From Sugiyamaella lignohabitans (lineage: Eukaryota; Ascomycota; Dipodascomycetes; Dipodascales; Trichomonascaceae), in the NCBI RefSeq assembly GCF_001640025.1, contig NC_031674.1, forward strand, positions 4,340,001 through 4,404,000: a DNA stretch of 64,000 bases, written 5' to 3'. Shown here piece by piece: positions 1-10,391 of this stretch (its first letter is position 1; each line of letters opens with the position of its first letter). A model generated the notes under the pieces. The model made no database searches and had not been told where the DNA came from. It saw only the letters and a list, made by a program, of their open reading frames with translations. A program made the position numbers and the translations under genes.

Positions 1-292
1 GGACATCACTGACTATTTGAAAGCAATTAAATCTACCATCAGAATCGGGAGACCACAATCTTAAAGTTGAGTCAGCTGATCCTGAAATCAGCACGTCGCC
101 AATAAAGCGAACTGCTGTCACTGTACTTTCATGGCCCTTAATGGTAGCCAACACTCTACCAGCTTTATGATCCCATAAGGCTATTAATCTTGATGATCCA
201 AAGGCAACCAGACCCATCTGGCTACTCCAATCAGAGGCAAACGGCTGCCTATTGGCCCCAGCCGCTATATAATCTAATTTAACCATAACCAT
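1..292 (-). CDS. ELP2: Elongator subunit 2 (WD40 protein), N-terminal part only
   Basis: About 97 codons are visible. The gene starts at the ATG at 292 (MVMVKLDYIAAGANRQPFAS) and runs off the left edge. The start IAAGANRQ followed by VAFGSSRLIALWD, then IKGHESTVTAVRF and SGSADSTLRLW, matches the first two WD40 blades of Elp2, whose yeast homologue has FIGANRQ and KTIALWD at the same places. Elp2 is one of the two beta-propeller scaffolds of Elongator, the complex that makes U34 wobble modifications (mcm5/ncm5) in cytosolic tRNAs. A second in-frame ATG lies at 286, so the start could be two codons later. It lies about 200 bp downstream of the ILV3 stop codon, on the same strand. The assignment rests only on the N-terminus, but that part is diagnostic. 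Confidence 0.88.
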   Translation of the reverse strand, partial: MVMVKLDYIAAGANRQPFASDWSSQMGLVAFGSSRLIALWDHKAGRVLATIKGHESTVTAVRFIGDVLISGSADSTLRLWSPDSDGRFNCFQIVSDV

Positions 293-494
293 TGCGTCCT
301 TCGCTACTTCCAAGTTGATTTCATCATATCACCCATGCAGATAGCGGGAAAATTTCAGATCCCAGCCTAACCCACAATATGCACGGCTCCGTAGGCCCTG
401 CGTCTTCAGGGTTCAATTTAGAACAACACAGACAAAAAGAAAATATCAATATACACAGACTAAAATAAAAATTTTAACATTTATAAACATGAAT

Positions 495-2285
495 TTAAAA
501 GTTGTCGGTAACGCAACCTTGACTGGCATTAGACACAAGCTTGGCGTATTTCGACAGAGTTCCTCTCGTATATCTTGGAGGGGGGGCAACCCATGCTTCT
601 CTACGCTTAGCAAGAACGTCTTCAGGTACATGTAAGTCAATGATATTCTTCTCAGCATCAATAAGAATTTCATCGCCATCTTCCACTAAAGCAATTGGAC
701 CACCTTCAGCGGCTTCTGGTACAATATGGCCAATGAGGAAACCGTGGGAGCCACCGCTGAATCTACCATCAGTAAGGAGAGCGACATCTTTACCTAAACC
801 ATACCCCATTAGAGCACTAGAAGGTTTGAGCATTTCAGGCATACCTGGACCACCCTTCGGGCCCTCATATCTGATGACTACAACAGTCTTAACTCCCTTT
901 TTAATTTCACCATTCTCAAGTGCGGCAATAAAATCATCTTCCTCGTCAAACACACGAGCTGTACCCTGGAAGAAGGTTCCTTCTTTACCGGTAATCTTAC
1001 CAACGGATCCACCAGGCGCAAGCGAACCACGAAGAATCTGTAAATGTCCACTAGGTTTGAGGGGCTTTGACAGAGAAGCAAAAATTGTTTGCTCCTTTGG
1101 TAAAGGTTTGGTATCTGCCAGAGTCTCATTCATCGTCTTACCTGTCACAGACAAGGTAGACCCATCAAGGATACCTTGTTCAAGTAAAGTCTTCATGACA
1201 GAAGGAGTACCTCCATATTGATGCAAGTCAGCCATAACATATTTACCAGAAGGTCTGAAATCAGCCAGGAGAGGAGTGTTGTCACTAATACGTTGGAAAT
1301 CGTCAATAGTGAGCTCCACACCAGCAGAGTGAGCAATTGCAATTAAATGCAGAACAGCATTTGTAGAGCCACCAGTGACAATAATGTATGCAATAGCGTT
1401 CTCAAATGCTTTTTTAGTCATAATGTCACGAGGCAGCAAATTAATCTTTAACAGCTTTCTCATGGCAAGACCGATGTCAATACATTCCTGGAGCTTCTCC
1501 TTGGACTCGGCTGGGAATGAAGAGGACCCAGGAAGAGTCATACCCATTACTTCTGCCGCCGAAGCCATAGTGTTAGCAGTGTACATACCACCACAGGCAC
1601 CTGAGCCAGGACAAGCATGTCTGATAATGTCCGCTCTGGTCTCTTCATTGATAGAACCACCAATATATTGACCATATGCTTGGAAGGCGGTAACGACGTC
1701 AATATCCTCAGTGCCGGTACAAGCAGATCGGCCAGGCTTGATAGTACCACCGTAAAGCATAATTGAAGGACGGTTGACTCGGGCCATGGCCATCAAGACA
1801 CCAGGCATGTTCTTGTCACAGCCAGGAATGGAAATGTTCGCATCGTAATGTTGAGCCATAGTTAAAGTTTCAACAGAATCGGCAATGATTTCACGCGATT
1901 GTAAAGAATATCTCATACCCTTTGTACCCATAGAAATACCGTCGCTGACTCCAATAGTATTGAATTGCATAGCCTTCAGGCCCGCTAATTCGACACCTTT
2001 GGATGCGCGAAAATTTAAATCCAGCAAATGGTTATTACAAGGATTACCAGACCACCATACACTGGCTACACCAACTTGAGCCTTGTTCAAGTCTTCTTCG
2101 GAGAAACCAGTAGCGTAAAGCATTGCTTGTGAAGCACCCTGAGATTTTGGTTGTGTAATGATTTTACTAAATCGATTGATTTCATTTGGATCTGACGAGC
2201 TTCTTGTTTGTGAAGTTGACGAGAATGTCCTCGTCGAGAGCGCGGCCCTTAATGGGCTAATTGATCTTAATCTCGATTGGATCAT
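495..2285 (-). CDS. ILV3: Dihydroxy-acid dehydratase, mitochondrial (branched-chain amino acid synthesis)
   Basis: The protein has 596 aa, the usual size for fungal Ilv3. Residues 1-30 are rich in Arg and Ser and lack acidic residues ([20 protein letters not shown]), as in a mitochondrial presequence. The family signatures are intact: GCDKNMPG (Cys156) and the [11 protein letters not shown] block near the C-terminus, with Cys83 (NPCNNH) and Cys231 ([14 protein letters not shown]) as the other expected Fe-S ligands. It dehydrates 2,3-dihydroxy-isovalerate and 2,3-dihydroxy-3-methylvalerate to the 2-keto acids in the valine and isoleucine pathways, and depends on a mitochondrial Fe-S cluster. 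A perfect Gcn4 heptamer lies 123 bp upstream of the ATG, consistent with general amino-acid control. A 226-codon antisense frame (541-1221) is a shadow of this gene. Confidence 0.97.
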   Translation of the reverse strand: MIQSRLRSISPLRAALSTRTFSSTSQTRSSSDPNEINRFSKIITQPKSQGASQAMLYATGFSEEDLNKAQVGVASVWWSGNPCNNHLLDLNFRASKGVELAGLKAMQFNTIGVSDGISMGTKGMRYSLQSREIIADSVETLTMAQHYDANISIPGCDKNMPGVLMAMARVNRPSIMLYGGTIKPGRSACTGTEDIDVVTAFQAYGQYIGGSINEETRADIIRHACPGSGACGGMYTANTMASAAEVMGMTLPGSSSFPAESKEKLQECIDIGLAMRKLLKINLLPRDIMTKKAFENAIAYIIVTGGSTNAVLHLIAIAHSAGVELTIDDFQRISDNTPLLADFRPSGKYVMADLHQYGGTPSVMKTLLEQGILDGSTLSVTGKTMNETLADTKPLPKEQTIFASLSKPLKPSGHLQILRGSLAPGGSVGKITGKEGTFFQGTARVFDEEDDFIAALENGEIKKGVKTVVVIRYEGPKGGPGMPEMLKPSSALMGYGLGKDVALLTDGRFSGGSHGFLIGHIVPEAAEGGPIALVEDGDEILIDAEKNIIDLHVPEDVLAKRREAWVAPPPRYTRGTLSKYAKLVSNASQGCVTDNF

Positions 2286-3325
2286 TTGATTCGATTTTAA
2301 ATTATTTAAAATATTTCAGAAATTCGATAAATAAATGATGTTTACTGAAAGTTCAAGTATAATGAAGCCCTGACAAGTTATATGAGGTCGATGACGGTCC
2401 CGCCGTGTGACTCAGACCGAAGTCGCAGTGGGTCATCTTTATTTGCGCTAACTTGACTGGATAACTACCATCCGATTTCGCTTGAAACGTAGCCGCATAT
2501 GCAATACAACTATTGTTCAGCATTTATTATTGATATTTATTGTTACTAAAATAAAAAATTAGTCTTCTCAGATTAAAGATCAGATGACTTACTAGATTTA
2601 TCGATACAAAGCTTGAGCCTCCTATATCTTTAAGCTCATCTAATCTCCACCTATGTTCCCTCAAGTTTCCCTTCTTTGGGCTCCAATCTGGGCCATCCTG
2701 TTGTTACATCCACTTAAATACTAAATATTCATATAAGCCTAGGGAGCAATTGTAAATACAGAGTGTGATATAGTAAGATAGTGTGGTTCTAATAAATATG
2801 TTGCCAACTTTCTCGAAATCCAAAACTCTATGACTCTTAACACCGGGTTGATACATGTCACATCTTGTTCAATGATCTTGTACCCTAACCTCACTCTCTA
2901 TAAAAAAGAATTTTTTTTTTGTAGATAACATTTCTCACATACACTTTTGATGGTAAGTAGATGTTCTATTATTAAAAATCTAAATTGATCACTGGACTTC
3001 CTGATGATTTCTAATTTAAAACTTTTCAACTAGAAGCTGTTTCCGACTACACGCTGGGGAAACATTAGAACCGCTACTCTGATTTATACCAGTCGAAATT
3101 TAGATTTGATAATAATCAAAAATTTTTCTATCACGACAATTGGCTAACTGGATAGAGAATTCGATTAAAAATGGTTAAATATAAATAGAAAGTAGCTAGA
3201 ATACCATAGAAAAATAATGTATTTTGTAATTTTGACTGAGCCTTCCACAGCGTCAAGCATATTGCTTGCAACCGTTGACTGAATACATCAACCGGGGTCT
3301 ATTTTGTCATCACAAAACGGCCCTA
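2286..3325. other. Intergenic: ILV3 promoter and SYM1 3' flank
   Basis: This 1.04 kb is AT-rich. It holds the ILV3 promoter on the right of the gene and the 3' flank of SYM1. Apart from the Gcn4-type site I see a pure T-run near 2912 and no ORF that looks coding. No RNA gene was recognised. Confidence 0.6.
2408..2414. promoter_or_regulatory. Gcn4-type site TGACTCA upstream of ILV3
   Basis: This is an exact TGACTCA heptamer, 123 bp upstream of the ILV3 ATG in the divergent-free ILV3/SYM1 interval. The sequence match is direct; binding by Gcn4/CpcA is inferred from the known consensus and from the target's role in branched-chain amino-acid synthesis. Confidence 0.7.
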
Positions 3326-3952
3326 TCAGTTTGCAATTTCAGGCTGGATAACTTCGTTGCTTCGATTGTTTGTGAAAGACAGAAATGTGTTCCAAGCAAT
3401 AGACACCAGATTAACTGCCAAAAGACGGTATTCATGAGGAATGAACATGAAATTGGCATACTGGAAAGCTGGCCATACAGACCAATTGGCCATCAGGGTT
3501 GGCAAATAATTCCTATGAAGCGATGCAGACAACTGTTCAAAGTTCTTCCCTTCGAGAATGCCAATACAGGTGAAGTACATTGGCACGGATATGAACGGAG
3601 CAAAGACCATTTGATCCAGGGCCACTCGCTTCAGAGTAGTCACTGTTGAATTTTGACCCTTGATCCCGTTAAGAAAAGGGTACCACCATTTGGAAACTAT
3701 TGGAGCAAAGAAAAGACCTCCAAATATACAAGCACGAGATGTACGGCGTAGGTCAATTCCAGTGGTCGACAAAAGCGACCGGCTATGAGTTTCGTTATTT
3801 TCCAGCGTCCTCCTTTTTGGGCTATGATCCTCTGTTGAAGTTGTCTGAGCAATGATATCTCCTACTCCGAACAAAACAGTAGCAGACAGTGAATTGGTGA
3901 GAACTGGTCTCACCGCCAGTTGGTGGTTGTACCACCTAAAAAATGAAGCCAT
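3326..3952 (-). CDS. SYM1: Mpv17/PMP22-family inner mitochondrial membrane protein (Sym1-like)
   Basis: The protein has 208 aa, close to the usual 180-200 aa of the family. The start is family-like: MASFFRWYNHQLAVRPVLTN followed by GVGDIIAQ (compare W..Y...L...P..T......GD...Q). The C-terminal Mpv17 signature is present: NWSVWPAFQYANFMFIP, then Y-R-L-L-A-V-N and the closing W-N-T-F-L-S-F. Four hydrophobic segments fit the four-TM fold. In yeast, Sym1 is a stress-induced inner-membrane channel-like protein needed for growth on ethanol at high temperature. A family member of the peroxisomal or vacuolar PMP22 type is the alternative; the N-terminal WYNHQLAVRP favours Sym1. An Asn/Ser-rich insert (about 40-60) lengthens the first loop. 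Confidence 0.85.
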   Translation of the reverse strand: MASFFRWYNHQLAVRPVLTNSLSATVLFGVGDIIAQTTSTEDHSPKRRTLENNETHSRSLLSTTGIDLRRTSRACIFGGLFFAPIVSKWWYPFLNGIKGQNSTVTTLKRVALDQMVFAPFISVPMYFTCIGILEGKNFEQLSASLHRNYLPTLMANWSVWPAFQYANFMFIPHEYRLLAVNLVSIAWNTFLSFTNNRSNEVIQPEIAN

Positions 3953-6733
3953 TATCGTAAGTAAGGTTAAATCTTGAGACTAAGAGCTCAGTTCTATATC
4001 CAAATGTTGTCTATCTTCCGCTGGCGGTCCACGAGGATATAACCTGTTCAGGTGAATCAAACGTAAGACCGCCGCACTAAATATGTCTGATCCAGCAATT
4101 GCTGCACGCGACCAGTACAAGCGGTAAAAGACTATGGCAGATTACCCATTAGCCTGACTCTAGATTAATTGTTTTGCTACCACTGTAAAAGTACTTTGAG
4201 ATTAGTTGGGATCAGAAGACAGAGCAATGATTTCGATATATTTTCTCATCTGGTGGCCTATAGAACTCAAGTGCACATCAGCAGTTACATAGAAATGGCA
4301 ATTGCATGGCGTTACGTTTCTTCATTGCTTGCTAATTCACCGGTGATATCGAAGTGTCTCATTGCTATCTATATGAATGATTACAACTCCACTTTGAAAT
4401 GCTTCAAAGAGTATAGCGAACCCCTGACGTAACTGTGTGTATTTCTCCAGTCGTAGTAGTGTAATGCATGATAGCTAATTTCAAAACTGACGTCATCATA
4501 TACCAAGGACTTAGATTATTTTTGATCAGGTGCATAAGGCGGGCAACTCACTTAACCGAAAGGGCAAAGCGTACAACTGATAAGGGTTCAAACAAATTAC
4601 CGAATTAGGCAAGCCCAAACAACCAATTCGTCAATTGAATCACCTCTTCAGGCGAAAGATGACCTATTAATCCTATGGAAGGCAGATTAGACTGATGGTA
4701 CTTGGAAAGTGGGGGGAAGAAATTAGATTATAGGAGTAGTTTAAAAGCCAGGAAAAGGGGGTGCTGATCTGTTTATACTGACAGAACTTTAACTTAGGAT
4801 GCTAAACTAACGAGAGCTATTGTAGCTGATTCAGATTACATGAGTAATCTATTCTCTTCTTCATTGATGCTCGTAGATATAACCAGATACTTATCTCTAG
4901 TTCTAGAGAGCCAAGCCTATACATGACTGCACTGTGAATCAGCACTTTCAAGCAGATTACCTCACTGTACTTGTAAGTATAGAAGAACTGCACCCCACCT
5001 CTACTATGGTACAGACCACGGTCACATATACTTTGCAACTGATTAGGCAGGCAATTCTGCAGACACAGATTGTGCTGTCTGCCTGAATCTTCTGACCCTG
5101 GAGGCTCGGAAAAGCGCCTATGCAAAGGGAAATGAAATGCCGACCAATCTCGCTTGCACATTATACATGAGAGAGACCAATAGAACGAACTAGCTTAGAC
5201 ATTGTGGAGAAAGGCAGGCTCATGCATCCTGAAAAGTGGGACGGGCGGCATACTGCCCCCTCTGTTGATGCAGATATTCATTGTTAAGCGGTGGTAAGAG
5301 TGGGATTGCTGTCGCAAGAGCGAGCATATTGGGTACCGGGACTTGACATGAAAACTGAAGCTAGCTCTGGCAATCAATTTGAATCCTCTTTTATAATCCA
5401 GTTATATATCAAGGTAGAGGGTTTATTTATAGCACGAAAAAGAGAAATACACTAGCTCTCGCAAAAACTATTCAGCAACACGCACACGCACAAACACCTA
5501 CGAAAGATGTGCAGGCAAGGGCCGAAACAAGGCCCAGAAAGTACATTCTAAAAGTTAACCTTAAAATACTGCACCCATTTCGGGAGGGGTGGCCGAAGCA
5601 ACATTTGGTAATGATTTTGTAAACATCTGGGCATGGCAACTGATAATTGGTTGAAAGGGGAGTACCTCAGACTCTCAACCGCGGTGGGTATGAATAACTG
5701 GACACGTTATTCTCAAGCTTAACTATAGTAATCCAGTTGATACATCTGTACTTTGCGATCATACTTAATTCGTCTGCTAGTATTTGTACTTTGGTATTTT
5801 TATTCCGACAATAATGGAGCCATCTAGTTAAGGGCCTCGAATAGTGCCGCCTGTTCAAAGAGGCTCGGGCTGCTTTTCTATAGTTTTTCCCCACCAATGC
5901 GGCCTTCCCCCACTGACCACCTGAGAGTATTGGGCACTAGCTACACATGGAAACAAACGTCAGACAGTTGTGTCTCACATATCACCTCTTAAAAGATTCA
6001 GGGCTAGTATTGAAAAGTACTTAACGGCCTGGCCAAACTTATCACTCAAGGCAGTATATTTTGCCGTGTAAACCGCCTGACCCAATTTGGCTTGTTTTCC
6101 AATACCTAAGTTCGATCATAAGCAGGCGGCAGCTAGTTTGTCTGATTGTCAACTCAATCTTTCAGAAAAGCATGGATTCGGTGCATACAATCAACTCGAT
6201 TCTACGGGGGACGTCCAGCAGATACGGTAATAATACCTACCGATCCTATTAACCAGCCATCCAATTTCCACTACCATCTAGGAATATTGCCCGATTGGGG
6301 ACAAGGGTATATCACTGTATCGCGTCGTCCGCCTAGCGACTAAGCCCAAAGCCACCTATATTATATTTTATAGGCTCTGGTCGAGCCCAACCATTCGGAT
6401 TATACTGCCAACGACAATTCATAATGTTGGCATAGTTCGGTATCTTAGATCTAAAACTATTTCATCGGCAAAACCGGGCAATTTTATAGCTAATGGGTTA
6501 CAGTGTAGCTCAGTCACTATGGTGCCATGGCAAATTGTGAAAAGCTAATGTTCAACACATTGCTTTTTATGGCACTCTATATTCCGGCCACATATGTACG
6601 CATTAATTGCTTTTTGGGATTGGCACAAGTGGGTTGTTGTACCTGTACCTCTCTTTCCCTTTGTGCGTCAGACCAGCCATTCAATTGTTGTTGTTGCTCA
6701 GGTCGCCTTATGATTGCGAGTGTCAACTTTTAG

Positions 6734-6741
6734 TATAAATA
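6734..6741 (+). promoter_or_regulatory. TATA box of PIL1
   Basis: The consensus TATAAATA lies about 110 bp before the proposed 5'UTR donor site and is followed by a CT-rich stretch typical of highly expressed yeast promoters. It fits a strongly expressed eisosome gene. Confidence 0.6.
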
Positions 6742-6847
6742 TAAAGCCAATTCCTCGTGAAGTTAACATTTTGACTTTTTTCTTTTTTCCCTTTTTCTCT
6801 TTTCTACATAGCTCGAATTTGTTGTACATAAACCAGACAAGAGTAAG

Positions 6848-7075
6848 GTAAGTAAATGGTTAAGCTGGGCATTTTGAGAATTGGCTGGTAGTGTTGCTGT
6901 GGCTTTCTTTCTTATCTTATAGCGGAATTTCTCATAGGAAGGTTATCACTATTTGTCTTTTTTCTTAGTATCCCACGTTATAAGTCGAGATATTGTCAAG
7001 AAAAGCGAGCATTGATCTGAACCCATAAGTTCAAAGTTATAATTCGCAAGAATAGTTTGTCTAACAATTTTAAAG
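6848..7075 (+). other. Probable 5'UTR intron of PIL1 (228 nt)
   Basis: The donor GTAAGT is at 6848, a CTAAC branch point at 7061-7065, and the acceptor AAAG ends at 7075, 14 nt before the PIL1 ATG. All three signals match those of the coding introns in this window, including the branch-to-acceptor distance (11 nt from the branch A). Splicing is inferred from the signals only. Confidence 0.6.
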
Positions 7076-7089
7076 AACAAAATCACACA

Positions 7090-8013
7090 ATGCACAGAAC
7101 TTATTCTCTCCGTCAATCGCGTGCTCCAACTGCCGCCCAACTTCAATCACCCCCTCCTCCTCCCTCTTCTACCAAGACTGGTAGATTCTTTGGTAAGGGT
7201 TCCATCAGCCACACTTTCAGAAGATCGACTGCTGGTTCTTTCGGCCCGGAGCTTGCTAGAAAGCTCGCTGCCCTTGTTAAGATGGAGAAGAATGTTATGA
7301 GATCAATTGAACTCGTTGCCCGTGAGCGTCGCGAGGTTGCCAAGCAGTTATCCATCTGGGGTGAGGAAGGTGATGAAGACGTTTCTGATGTTACCGACAG
7401 ACTGGGTGTTCTCATTTACGAAATCGGTGAGCTGGAAGATCAATTCATTGACAAATATGACCAATACAGAATCACCCTCAAGTCTATCCGTAACATTGAG
7501 GCCTCAGTTCAACCTTCTCGTGACCGTAAGCAAAAGATTACCGATCAGATTGCTCACTTGAAATACAAGGAACCCAATTCTCCCAAGATTATTGTCCTGG
7601 AACAAGAATTGGTCCGTGCTGAAGCCGAGTCTCTTGTTGCTGAGGCTCAATTGTCTAATATCACCCGTGAGAAGCTTAAGGCCGCTTTCAACTACCAATT
7701 TGATGCTATCCGTGAGCACTCTGAGAAGCTTGCTCTTATTGCTGGTTACGGTAAGGCTTTGTTAGATCTTTTGGACGACAGCCCAGTCACTCCTGGTGAG
7801 ACTCGTCAAGCTTATGATGGCTACGAGGCCTCTAAGCAAATTATTATTGATGCTGAGAACGCTTTGGCTACTTGGACTCTTGACCAGGCCTCTGTCAAGC
7901 CCACTCTTTCTATCAGAAGATCAACTACTGAAGGTTACCTCGAGGAAGAGGGTGCTGAATGGGATGGTAAGGAAGAGGGTGAGGTTGAGGAGCACGAACC
8001 CGTTGAAGCCTAG
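7090..8013 (+). CDS. PIL1: Eisosome core component, BAR-domain protein Pil1/Lsp1
   Basis: The protein has 307 aa. The start at 7090 gives MHRTYSLRQSRAPTAAQLQ, nearly identical to the N-terminus of yeast Pil1; an in-frame ATG-less extension from 7057 is ignored. The F-BAR-like Pil1 domain (about 40-260) is highly conserved: SFGPELARKL, EVAKQLSIWG, VQPSRDRKQKITDQI, LEQELVRAEAESLVAEA and LLDDSPVTPGETR are recognisable. The C-terminal tail is acidic, as in the family. Pil1 and Lsp1 form the membrane furrows (eisosomes/MCC) at the plasma membrane that organise nutrient transporters and sphingolipid/TORC2 signalling. Codon use is strongly biased towards a few codons, as expected for an abundant protein. 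Whether it is the Pil1 or the Lsp1 copy cannot be decided from one locus. Confidence 0.96.
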   Translation: MHRTYSLRQSRAPTAAQLQSPPPPPSSTKTGRFFGKGSISHTFRRSTAGSFGPELARKLAALVKMEKNVMRSIELVARERREVAKQLSIWGEEGDEDVSDVTDRLGVLIYEIGELEDQFIDKYDQYRITLKSIRNIEASVQPSRDRKQKITDQIAHLKYKEPNSPKIIVLEQELVRAEAESLVAEAQLSNITREKLKAAFNYQFDAIREHSEKLALIAGYGKALLDLLDDSPVTPGETRQAYDGYEASKQIIIDAENALATWTLDQASVKPTLSIRRSTTEGYLEEEGAEWDGKEEGEVEEHEPVEA

Positions 8014-8371
8014 AGGAATGAAATATGGAATGGTAATGCTTTATTAAATTATTTTGTTATATTTTATTGAAAAGTTATTGATATGAGAAACCTCTCGTTG
8101 AAGAGCAGTTTATTTATATATTGTTTCTTTTCTTGTCAATTTTCAACTTTTTTATTCGTCTCTTTGTATTGTGGTTTATTGTCGTATTCATTTATCCTAG
8201 CTTAGCAATAATATTTGTATTTCTATGTAGTCAATATGGCTTATCAATTGTTTATAATGAAATGAATGCTACTGTAGTGAGTGGTACTTAGATGACGGCT
8301 GCATTAGTACGGCGGGGCGATGTGCCTTCTGCTGCAGCATAGGAGTTGTGTATCCTATATATTCCTTACAG

Positions 8372-8869
8372 ATGGCTGTTGTGTTAGTAAAGATGGATCT
8401 TGAGGAGTTCATTTCGTTGACTAACTAGTTTAGAAAGATATATGTGCGTTGCGGTCATGTCGCACTTCCAGTGCGTGTGTTTTTAGGTCGGGGTATCCGG
8501 GAATCAGAAATTGAGTCTATTATTGCTGGCTTCGAATCGCTCTTCCTGAAGTTTATCGACGCTTGTAAAATGGCTCCAATTCGTGCCACTGATGTTGACA
8601 GCGAGGCGATTGATCTGATGTTCGCTGATGTATGGGGTGAATACAATGGAAGGATTGTTGTCTGTCCAAAAGATGGCAACTCTAGCAATATAAAATACAA
8701 GGACAATATGCTCTTCGAGAACATTATGGAGCGACATCTGGATATAACTATCCATGAGGAGCTTGAAGAGGATTACCAAAGTCACGACTCGAAGAAGGAC
8801 CTTTCTGTCGGATATCGGGAGATTTCCAGGATGTGTCTATGTAATTTATTTTTGGAGAGAAATAGTTAA
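8372..8869 (+). pseudogene. Interrupted or unresolved ORF of unknown function
   Basis: One frame is open from 8261 to 8869 except for a single TAG at 8426. Reading from the ATG at 8372 gives MAVVLVKMDLEEFISLTN, the stop, then FRKIYVRCGHVALPVRVFLG and about 130 more codons with protein-like composition (for example DSEAIDLMFADVWGEYNGR) ending at a TAA at 8867. The stop lies inside a perfect splice-like signal: CTAAC at 8421-8425 followed by TTTAG ending at 8433. A two-exon gene is therefore possible, but I find no donor and ATG that join in frame to that acceptor. A later AAAG acceptor (8437) with a weak GTAAAG donor (8387) would be in frame. I do not recognise a family. It lies between PIL1 and the convergent HAT1. 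Options are a real spliced gene, a recent pseudogene, or a chance ORF. Confidence 0.4.
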
Positions 8870-8931
8870 GTTATGCTAATATCAATCAAGGAGCTAGAGT
8901 CGATTATATGATTCTAAGCTAGCTTGATACA

Positions 8932-10227
8932 TCAGTTTGAGTCTTCAAATACCCTCTTTTTACCTTTACGATCAGTCTGGAAAGACACCTTACTGAGAAT
9001 TCGTTGGTAATCCTCAATTAGTCTCTCATAGGTTTCATGCAATTTGTCAATTTGGCTTAGCTTGTCAAGATCACCTAAAGCTTCTGAATTGCGAATATAC
9101 AATCGGTTCTTGACGTATAACCTGTATCTTTTGTCAGGCTTTCCAGCAGAAAAGAGTTGAAGAAAAGCCATCTCAAGACACCGATCAAACTGTCTTGGTG
9201 CCATTTTGTTCTCAGTTCGCATGTCAACAACCCAATCTGGATCTAGAGGTAATTTTAGTTGGGGCCATAGTTTACCCTGTTTGTAAAGACGTTCAAGATC
9301 ACATCTATCTCGCAAGTCATCAAAAGCTTCACTAGGGTCCTCGACTGTTACTTCTCGAACGTTCTTGTCTTCGAGAAATTGGTCGAATAAGGCATTGTAC
9401 AGGCGTGCACCAAGGTGTTTACCTTGGAAGGGTGGCAGGATAACGAACTGAGATATTCTTTTTCTAATCGCATTTGGTTCTGGTTCTGAGTCATGTTGTA
9501 CTCCCGTGGAGTACCAAAAATACGGATAGACGGTAGTAAAACCAACAAACTCCTCTGGGACAGAGGTTTCATTATTGACTTTGTACAAGATATACAGTTC
9601 CCACCGATCATCTGTAACGTCAATGTATGAGCCAGCTTCAATAAATAATAGCACAAAAAGCCTGAGCCTTGAATGTAAGAGGCGCGCACTTTCAAGATCT
9701 GTTTTGAATAAGCTGTACCTCTCTGGACCATTCTTAGTGTCAATGGAAAAACTGTTTATAACAATACCAGGCACTTGGAAGGGTTCTCTTCTACTTTGTT
9801 GCCATTTCTTCAATTGATTACCCTCATGCTCTTCAGAGTCTTCGCTCGAAGTAAATATAGTATCTTCTTTGTTCATAAACTTCAGTAGCTGACTTAAAGG
9901 GTCATTAGTGGAGCTGCTGTTGTCAACTTCGTCCTCTATGTTTGCCTCAACATTGTTATCATCTTCAGTTTCTTTGGCTTTAGCAGCTATAAAAGCTCTT
10001 TCAACATCAGGTAACTTTTCCGTGTATTTAACATTGACAAATGGCAGCAAACTCGTTTTATCCAATTTAATGTCAATAGAAAGATCTTTATACCCATATA
10101 TCAATTCGGTATTACCATAAATAGGGTACGTGAAGGTTGGATGAAAGTCTACGTTATTTTCATCCTTCCCAACAAGCGATAGGGTCACCGATTCATTAGC
10201 ATTGGCTGTCCACTCCTCAATGTTCAT
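8932..10227 (-). CDS. HAT1: Histone acetyltransferase type B catalytic subunit
   Basis: The protein has 431 aa (yeast Hat1 is 374 aa; the extra length is an acidic insert around residues 95-145). The N-terminus MNIEEWTANANESVTLSLVG and the following FTYPIYGNTELIYGYKDL are characteristic of Hat1. The GNAT core is intact: FVLLFIEAGSYID, the acetyl-CoA loop ISQFVILPPFQGKHLGARLY, and the catalytic-region motif VEDPSEAFDDLRDRCD. Hat1 acetylates newly made histone H4 on K5 and K12 before chromatin deposition, with its partner Hat2. It is transcribed divergently from COX16, with only 164 bp between the start codons, so the two probably share a promoter. Confidence 0.95.
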   Translation of the reverse strand: MNIEEWTANANESVTLSLVGKDENNVDFHPTFTYPIYGNTELIYGYKDLSIDIKLDKTSLLPFVNVKYTEKLPDVERAFIAAKAKETEDDNNVEANIEDEVDNSSSTNDPLSQLLKFMNKEDTIFTSSEDSEEHEGNQLKKWQQSRREPFQVPGIVINSFSIDTKNGPERYSLFKTDLESARLLHSRLRLFVLLFIEAGSYIDVTDDRWELYILYKVNNETSVPEEFVGFTTVYPYFWYSTGVQHDSEPEPNAIRKRISQFVILPPFQGKHLGARLYNALFDQFLEDKNVREVTVEDPSEAFDDLRDRCDLERLYKQGKLWPQLKLPLDPDWVVDMRTENKMAPRQFDRCLEMAFLQLFSAGKPDKRYRLYVKNRLYIRNSEALGDLDKLSQIDKLHETYERLIEDYQRILSKVSFQTDRKGKKRVFEDSN

Positions 10228-10391
10228 ATTTAAAGATGCGAACGAAACTTGTTAAGTGGAGATAATCGAGTTATTACGCGTATGAACACACTAAGTAGGC
10301 TTGCATATATACGGCTAACTATGAAATTAATTTAAAGAGAGATAGATAACTTCACCAGATCAATATTCTATCTTCACTGATCCACTGAAAA

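Larger units (their letters stand above)
3953..7089. other. Long gene-poor interval (3.1 kb) between SYM1 and PIL1
   Basis: No frame longer than about 114 codons is present and none resembles a protein family. The last 400 bp is the PIL1 promoter (TATA box, pyrimidine-rich tract at about 6775-6805, probable 5'UTR intron). The remaining roughly 2.7 kb contains nothing I can name: no tRNA boxes, no LTR-like termini, no tandem repeat. An unannotated ncRNA, a replication origin or decayed gene sequence cannot be excluded by eye. Confidence 0.6.

Noticed and set aside
541..1221. 226-codon open frame on the plus strand
   Set aside because: Antisense shadow of the highly conserved ILV3 coding sequence.
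3266..3649. 127-codon plus-strand frame
   Set aside because: Antisense to SYM1, which has clear Mpv17-family motifs.
6500..6580. tRNA-like A-box (TAGCTCAGTCAC)
   Set aside because: No B-box (GGTTCRANNCC) follows at the right distance and no cloverleaf can be drawn.
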